Source of the DNA: Mermis nigrescens
Lineage: Eukaryota; Nematoda; Enoplea; Mermithida; Mermithidae
Assembly: GCA_036768485.1 (NCBI GenBank)
Contig: JAVLUZ010000401.1
Span: 248,001-312,000, forward strand
Direction: 5' to 3'
Length of the DNA stretch: 64,000 nucleotides
Part shown: positions 29,201 through 38,200 of the stretch, piece by piece
Layout: each line of letters opens with the position of its first letter
How positions within the stretch are numbered: the first letter of the stretch is position 1
The notes under the pieces: model-generated
Database searches by the model: none
What the model saw: only the letters and a program-made list of their open reading frames with translations
Told to the model about the DNA's origin: nothing
Program-made: the position numbers and the translations under genes

Positions 29201-32200
29201 ATATAGGACAGACAATTACTGATGCGCCGAAAATTTTCGGGAATTTTACACCTTTTTACAGTTTTTGTCTCTCCAAAAATCTTTGTGCATGTACAAAGAC
29301 AGTCCTGAACAGTCTCTGTACATTATGAAAAATCTTTGCCGAATACAAAAATCGTGGTCCTAAATATGATAATTCGGCCTGGATATAGTTCATAAGATTA
29401 TTTGGCGCGAAGCGCCGAAATTTTTATGAGCTTTTGATGAAATTTACACATAAAAAATGACTGAGAAAGCTAAAACAACTTGTACTACAAAATCAGAAAT
29501 ATTACAGATATTGGTGCTACAAAATCAGAAATATTACAGATATTGTAATATGCCAATTAAATCTTGTAATAAGCACTACTGTGCTTAGAAATCCAATGCA
29601 ACATCAGGATAAATTAGTCAATTTTATCTTTGAACGGCTAAATGTGCTGAGTTATTAAATAGTACTTGTTTTGCATAAAATTTTTAAAAAACAGTATAAA
29701 TGGATACAAAAGATATTTAAATCTGCATAAAGATGCCTAGATTACACAAAAATTGATTTTTGAGTGTTTAATGCCTCTGCTTCAATCTAAATACAGTATA
29801 TTAGCGGTATTTTGCGCGAAACGCCGGAAATTTTTTGAAATTTCCTTAAAAAATACTGAAAAACGATATAATTAATATCACTTTGTCCAAGAAAGTATTT
29901 TAACATTGTATAAAAATAGCTCCAAAACATGCACGAGCCGAAATTGATTTTTGGCAAAACCTGCATTTATTGGCCATTTTTAGCTGCGTTTTTGCGATTT
30001 TCGGCCGAAAATTCGTAATCATTTACGCCCTCTCCCATAAAAATGGCCGAAAACCATACGTGTAACAGGAAGGGCTTTGGGGAATTCCCCACCCACCCAG
30101 GGTTGGACGTCTCCCCCTAACCGTTCCCTCAAACGTCAGAAAATTTTGACCCACCCTCCCCATTTTTGGCGAAAATTTGCGCTTTGTTGGCTATTTTAGG
30201 TGCTTCTGCCATTTTTGACACAGAATTAGAGTCGCTAATCCCCACCCGGAATTTCTAGCCGTTACATGTATGCCGAGGAGCCCGTCCCGAAAATTTTGAG
30301 CTGTTACACGCATGTTTTATAGTGACAGTTTGTCTATTTACTCTTGCTTACATTCAAAAATACTGTATCACTTCGGGAAATTATAATAGTTAGCTGCACT
30401 TTTGCCATAGTAAAAATTAGGTTAAAAAATATTCAAAAGGTTTAAACCAAAAATCGTCTGACAGTGACTTGAGTCTTGTACCCTGAGAGGGGGTAATAAA
30501 CCTCCCTCACCCCTCCCTTCGGTAATGTGTGTTTCCGATCCATGTAGCAAGCATGAGAATTAAAACTTAGTCATCACATGAATAATAAATTGGCACTTTG
30601 CTGTATGTAACTTTGTGCAACTGGGTACGCGACTAAAACCACAAGAAAAGTCTATAGGTAAAAAATAGCCTTTGTACTGCAGATGCATTCTAAATAGTTA
30701 ATATTCAACGGACATATTAAACTTATTCAAATTTGATTTTAACCCTCGGCGCCTCGGCACTTTTCAGCTTCGCCCTCGGCGCCGAGGCCGAGGCTCATAA
30801 AAACGCCGAGGCTTGCCGAGGCCGAGGCCTCGGTCCGATCACTGCTCGCAGCTCTTAAGAAAAGTTCTGTTTTTTATACTTTTATTGACTCGTCAATTCG
30901 GGTCAATTTCGTTTTACCGAGAAGAAGGAATTGATATTTGAAGAAAGAACAGCATATGCATGAAACTTTATGTTAATGTATTCTAAAGATACATGTAACG
31001 AATCGGAATTTCGGGCGGGTGGGCGGATAGTCGATCAATAGAGTTTTAATAATCTCGGTTTTTGCCCCCAAAATTGGTTAGACGAAATTATACCTCATAA
31101 AATGGTCTAAAACATTTGTTTTCATATAAAAGTCAGCTTGGATAAAAAATCTCAGCTTCTAAGAGATTGACGGACAACTGACTTAAAATCAACTTTTTCA
31201 TTCTTAATGTTCCTTCGTTTAGCTCCGAATGCCATATCGATCAGCTTTTCGCCAGCTATGGGCCATTTGCTGATAGGCGTCGCCTCTAAGCGTTATTTGA
31301 GATATAGACAGTCGCAGGTGAGATTTATTTCTCTTTTTCGAGAAAAGATATGTTTTTAGTTCTTTTATTGATAGATGTCAGCTTTCATATCGGCATTCTT
31401 GTAATGGGTTCGGTAATCTTTGTGCATAGTAAATTTTATCGTAGTAAGTAGGACATTTTTTGGAAATAGTCTTATAATGTACACCTTTTCGACCTTTACC
31501 GGTGTTTTGCCTTGCTTTAGGGCATGTAGAGTAAGACTGGAATCCTATTGTCGGATATTTTTAATGTTCACTTTTCGATTCGGTCATTTGTTTTTTAAAG
31601 ACATGCGGAACATGCGTATAGCGCTAAAACCGTAACTACTGAAATCAAGTTTTTTCACCATTTGTTGTACTGCGAAAGTTTTTGTTTCAAAATTTTTCCT
31701 TTCTGTCAAAAGACATTTGCCAAGTACAAAAATGTGCATATTAATTGAAAAATTCTGGGATCCTAGAGCAACTCTTAAAATTTTGGAGCATAAGTAGGTA
31801 TGCATGTTTTGAGAAGTGTAAAAGTCGCCTATTAAAAATCGATATGATGGATGTTAAACTTTTACTCTCTTCACTTTTTATAAAACTATGCATTTGTTTC
31901 ATTGAATCCTAGAATATAAACTTTTCTTTGGAAAATGATTCAAACCTTTGTGGATAAATTGGTTCCGAATTTTGCCTCTTCACAATTCCCAGCCTAATTC
32001 TTCGCACGATTAATAAGTTTCGCGTTAAGTATTTCAATTTACATTCATTTTTTCTTTTAGAAGGCCATATTTCACTAAAATCTCTACTGTACCATATTAT
32101 AGTGCACAAAAATTTGCATGTACAACGTTTACAAAGACTTTTGGGGACCATTTTTGTGCATGTACAACGGAGCCTTGTACAAAAAAAACGCTGAGTCGGC

Positions 32201-35200
32201 ATGATTCTCCGTGCTTTGAATACGAAATACGAGAACTAAATGGCTCTTATTTTTTATGGTCTACTAGATAAATTTAATCGACTTCACCAATAATGCAAAA
32301 AAATTATCATCTTCTTGCATTTATATTGAAACTATGTATAAATCGGGCTCGTAATGCGTGTTTTCTTTTAAATATTGATAGTTTTTGCGCGGTTCTTCGT
32401 GCCATGCTTCTTTTCTTAATATTCTCTGGTTTTATACACAAGGACATTAATTTTTCTCGAAAAAAACTTAAACTCAATAGATGGCGCATGATGAATCACG
32501 TCGGAAAATTGAGTATTTGGCTGCAAGTGTAGCGCAGTGTTCTGATTGCTCTATTGTACAAGTCTTTGGTTAAGCCCTCAATTTAAATATAGAACCACTT
32601 TAGAGATTTTCATATTGTCCATTATATTTTGTTTCAAATTTAGCTCGTGCTGATGACATCAATGCAATAAATACGAATAGATATTATAATCAAGCGCTGT
32701 TTTTAGTATCTGGCCTGTCTTGACAATAAAACTTAACATACATCAGATGTTTCAAACGGTCATTTTTCTCTGTGAACCTTTACAGAAATCGTTTTTGCAT
32801 GTCGCTGTTGTTTGATTTTTTTCTGTCTACTTCGTTTATGGATCGAACAATATCTCAGATTTTTTATGTTTTTATTTAGTTTAATCATAGTTTTCTGGGT
32901 TTTAAAAACGAACTTCCCCGACATATCTTTCAGACTTTTGCGCAAGTTTATCGAATGTCTGATGAGAAGGGAAACGACGAAAGCACTAGGGAATTGCAAG
33001 TAACTTTTTTAGTAGTTTTATTCAGACTGTAACGGAAAGATGTTATTAAGTAACACTTGTCTGTGTCTTATGAATATTTTCCGATTCAAACTCATTCGGA
33101 ATTGTTTGTACTCTTTGGAGTAGTTTTATTAAACAAGCTTTTCGTTAGAATGTTTTGACCTTTTCGATCTTAAAAACACTTCTATTCCGATGCTTCAGTG
33201 ACCTTATGATAAAGAATTTCTTCGTTGATTCAAAAAGTCGCTTTATTGTACACGATTGCTCCGTAAATCGTGAAATTTTAAAATGTATTGTATATAAGGA
33301 TAAAGTGCTTGTTTCGGTGAAAATGACAGTAACATTTTAACACTTATGTACATACTTAAAGATAAACTTTATCTGGTTTTGGAAACTGTTTATAGGTCGT
33401 ATTTACCTATCCCGTTTTGGATTTCATTTCTACGCTTTTTTCAATTTTTGTATCGGTTTTCAATTTTACTGATCTTGCAAAAATGATGTTTTTGAATTTC
33501 TTACGTTTTTTTGCATTAAAATAATCCAACAGGAGTAATTTTTTCTTTAATCTTAATACTTAAAGAGACATAGTAGCTGTATTCTTAAGTTAATCATATT
33601 GCAGATCTTCAAGAGCTTAATGAGCAAATATACTTACTCCTTTATTGAATCAGATCATTGATTGAAATTCAAGAACCTTGAAACATTATTCTTTTTATGG
33701 TCTATGATTTTCATACGTAGATCGTTCTGAGTCACTTGTCGCCTAAACTCTATTTCCTAATAGAATCAGTGTTTTGTATTTCTGACTCAAAACTTTGCAG
33801 TTTTTTGACTTACTAAAAAAAGAATGTTTCTCCAATATTTTGTTAAATTGCGGCGTGTTGCTAATTTGTGAGCAGATCTTTGAAAAGCAGCTTCTAAAGA
33901 TGTATAAGTCTCTTTGGCACATAAGGTTGTCACATGCGCTTGATTATTCTTGCATACTCGTTCAAATAAGTGACTATAATTTGTAGCTAGTTCTATCAAT
34001 AAAACGAAACATAAGCTTTTGGTGTAAAAGACATGGATCTTGGCATACTCTTTTAAGGTGCTGAACGCTGAACATTCATGATCTTGGAGGGGTTTGGGGG
34101 TTTTTATCCCCCCTAGGAAGTTTTAACCCCCCAGAAATTTTTCATTCCCATCCCAGAATTCGTGATTTTTCGAAAATTCCAAAAAGTTCGTAGAAAAGGA
34201 ACAGTGACTAGTTTTCGGCGCTTCGCGCCTTATGCTCATTTTTGAACTATCTTTTCTTCAATTCATTCGTTTTTTATTTGTTTCAAAGTTTTATATTGTT
34301 TTTATGCTCCAGAAAGATATAGCATCGTCAGAAACGCCGATAAACGATGTTTTTAACGCGTATCCGCCATTTTTGGGCCCAAAAAGGCACTTTAAAGAAT
34401 CATTCCCCCAACAAACTCCCATGTTGTGCATGTCTGATGGTGAATCTTGGCATTTTGTCGTCTTCAATTATTTCGAGTACCTCACTTGTTTTTGCTAAGC
34501 TGGTAATGAACATTGAACTAAGTAGCGGAGAAAATGCGACGTTCGAGGATATAATTGCGCTGCGGAATGAGAGCTTGAATTGTACAACATGGCTGAAAAC
34601 TGCAGGCCACGGCATTTGCTGTGGTACTAACAAAGGCAGGCTCCTTCTGCTAACAGGCCATAAAAGGTGAAAGATTTCTTGTTTGTTCGTTCGTTACGAG
34701 CTTAGGTGGGCGGCACCAAAGTTCAGGGGGAGGGGTGAGCAAGATTTTTTCAAAACTGAAAAAATGGCCGTTTAAATGGTGGTATGGCAAAAAAACACCA
34801 TTTTTAAACGTTTCTCATCGAGCACTATCCATTGGCATCAAAAAAATTGCGAAAAAAACAAAAAAAAATTCAAAAATTGTATTCTGGGGGAGTATCTTGG
34901 TTTCTGGGGAGTGCATTGCATACCCCCCTCCCCCCAAACCCTCTATGCCCAGGTATGATTACGAGCTTCATTGAAAACCGCACAAAATTAATTAACTATC
35001 AATCCTTAAATTTGTCTAAATGTGTCCGAAGCATGCTTATTTATGTACATTCAGTGTACGTAATGGCAAAATACGGGGATCCTCATCAATGTGGTAAGGG
35101 TTCACCCTAGATGCACAAGGTCAGGTTGGTCGGAGAAGGGCAAAATCGAGATTTTGTGGTAAGGAAAGGGTTAAATCCAGTATTTTCGTTACATTAAATT

Positions 35201-38200
35201 GCGTTTTTGCCCTTTTTTACGTCGAGTTGCTTAAAAATACACTATCTTTTGGCTCAAACTGTATGCAGTACCTAACTTTTGGACCCGTCAGCGGGGGGAA
35301 GTTATAACCCTTTCACATCTCTCTATTTGTATGCATGGGGTCCACTTGTCCAGATACGCCTTTCTTACCGTGCTCCGAAATATTAGTCACTTGTGATTTA
35401 AGTCATCATCCTTTCGAATGGCAATAATGGATTTATAACCAATTTCGGCCGTTCCCTATCTGATAAACTTTAAGAGAAGTTTCGAATTGTTTGACTGAAA
35501 AAATGCGTTATACGTTTTAAATCTTTCTCAAAATATTTTTTTTTAAATTTAAACTCGACGCATGGCCAATCTCTATTCATTCAACTAAGAATTTCAAAGT
35601 TTATAAGGCACGATTGTTTGTTACAAGTTCAACAGATATAATTTCCGCTTGAACTTGCGCTTAGAAACAAGACTACTTTTATACCGTGACTTGTAGACAC
35701 ACATAGGCCGAGGGGTCTAGATCACACGTGGGCGTGGGGATTTTTTGAGTTTACATTCCCTAGAATCAGAACCTTCCGAAATCGATAACCTCTCCCCCAG
35801 AATTGATTTTTTGTTGCTATTTTTGGCGATTTCGCCCCCATCTGACCTCCGGAATTGGGTTCTGCCCATCTATGATCTGGATTCCTGCGAATCCGTGAGA
35901 CCCTCTCGAAATTTATAGACTCCCAAAATTGGATTTGTGGTACTTTTTTTGCGATTTGGCCTTATCGAACTCCTCAGATTTATTTTTTTGCCCATGTATG
36001 CTATAGGTCATATTAGATATTCCTGTCCTAAAAGATTTTTGACTGAAAAATTTCCAAAAAATGCTTACAATTATCTCTAGACGTAAACATTACTGTTTTT
36101 CGGAAATTTAATTTAGTTTTTTTAAAGTTGAAATAATCAATTTTTGGAGAAACTATTTTTCAATGTTTCATGTGCATCTGCCAGCCGGAAAACAAACTAC
36201 AAACGTTAAAATAATTTTCCTACGGTGCAAAGCACCGAAAATTTTGAGATTTTTAATACATTGATGCAATTTTTCATTATTTTCCAATCCTACCTTTCCA
36301 AAACATGTTGTATCTAAGGGGGGCGGCTGCCTCTACTCTTTCTTACTTACACCCCTGTACATAATTATTACGACTATCCTTGCAAATTACAACATTGCTC
36401 ATTTATTTCCTTTTCTTATAACATTTTTGATTGAAGAAAATCACAGTCTGTAATTCTTTAATTTAAATATATCGTATTGCGAATCGGGAATAATAATGAT
36501 TAGAAATAGAAAAAGAAGACGAAACATTTTTTTATTGTCGACTCATTATGGTTTATTTCCTTATTGTAAGTTGCTGCGATTTTGCCAAGTATAATTAGTA
36601 TACCCAGTATGCATAACAAGAAGCAGTGTTTTTTGTACAAGGTCCGTTTGTACATGTACAAAGATGGTCCCTAAATGTCTTTGTACATTTTGTACACACA
36701 AATTTTTGGGTACTATAGTATGGTACGGTAGCGATTTTAGTGAGGTAAAAACAGAATTGTTCTTTTAAACCTTTGGTAGTGTATTTTAGCTAATTTCTGG
36801 GTTTCTGTGGGTAAAAATCACTAAGAATCGTCTTAAAACGGCGAAAAATTTGACATTTTTCCTTTCCAAATGCAATTTCTTCCATTACAAAGATATATAG
36901 AACCCACCATTACTCATTTCGGCGCGAAGCGCCAAAAATTTGCGAATTTCAGACCTTTTTTGCAATTTTTGTCTTCCCAAAAATCTTTGTACATATACAA
37001 AAACGGTCCCAAAAAGTCTTTGTAGATCGGAAAAAATCTTTGCCGAATACAAAAAAAACACTGACAAGAAGTATAAGAAAATATCGTATAAGAATGAACA
37101 AAAATTATTTCAAGCAATACGCTCCTACGAGATTTTAGTTTTTTTTAAAATTTTACTCATTCCGGCATCTTCGAGTCAGCATTGACAGATGCTTGATTTC
37201 AACAATGAGGCTCCATTAATGCGGAAATCGTCATTCATATGACAATTACCATCGTCTCGTTTAAATCGTTTCTGGCGCGAAAATTTTCTTGAAATATCAA
37301 TTAAAATTCTAACAAAATTTAGTACTTAGGCCACGTATAAGATGAATGTTTTTGCATGCCCTGCATACTTAGGGCTAATGCAATTGGCCGTATTTTCAAC
37401 ATTTTAAGAATGCAAATCCATCTATTATCTTGTCTCTTGTCTTCAAAATATATCATAGGGTCATACATGTACAGCGTGGGAATTCTGGGGGGTCAGTCCC
37501 CAAAAATATCTAAAAAGTGCCTTTTTGGGCTAAAAAACGATGGGTAAAAAGTCTTTTCTGACGTTTTGGACAATGCTCGTTCTTTCGAGAAGATAACTTA
37601 AAAAAATTTGAAAAAAACGAGTTAATTGAACAGTATAGTCAAAAAATGTGTAATTTGAGACTTGAGCCAACGATGGGCTAAAAGCGCTTAAACGGGCGCT
37701 TTTTTACAATTGTTACGAAGAAGCGGCAATGTTAGAGAGGGTCGCGGCCGCACGTGGGCGTGGGGGAGGGGGTTTGCATCCCCCAGAGGTTGAATCACCC
37801 TCCATAGGTGCAGAATGTCAGGGTCGGCAGGGGAGGGGGTGAAATCCCGAAAATCCAAAACAGCAAATTTATTAATTCAAATGGTCAAAATAGCCTATAA
37901 AACGTTTTTTCGTGATAAAATCGCATTTTAAAAGCATTTTTAGTATATTTTGACTGCATTATATCACTTTTAACACTAAAAAATGCGAAATTTTATCAAT
38001 TCTGGGCGGTTTTTTGAGTTAAAAGTACTTAGAAGTACTAATCTGGCGCGAAATGCCGGAAAAATTGTGACATTTTTACTGCTCTTGACCTCAAAAATGA
38101 TTCAAAAAACGTTCCATCAGTTCAAAATCGCCAGACAGTGCCTGTCCGGTTAAGCCTTCAGTGTGGTAATACCCCCTCTTACCCCCACCCCCCTCTATGT

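Larger units (their letters stand above)
28785..30532 (+). mobile_element. Family 2 element nested in the family 4 copy
   Basis: It is flanked by TTCCGATC on both sides (28777-28784, 30533-30540). The left end has the family 2 look (CCAAGGTCCAG, GGGTGAAATCCC). The right end (GACAGTGACTTGAGTC, GGGGGTAATAAACCTCCC) is the family 2 right end. The core is enlarged by a family 3 MITE and a family 5 copy. Confidence 0.75.
28243..30844 (+). mobile_element. Family 4 hAT-type element, copy 1 (with nested insertions)
   Basis: The ends are CAGTGATCGGACCGAGG and CCTCGGTCCGATCACTG. It is flanked by CTCGCAGC on both sides (28235-28242, 30845-30852). The tips hold GC-rich CTCGGC/GCCGAG palindromic clusters. 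Without the inner insertion (28785-30532) it would be about 850 bp. It has no transposase of its own. It lies in the AMBRA1 intron between exons 11 and 12. Confidence 0.9.
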
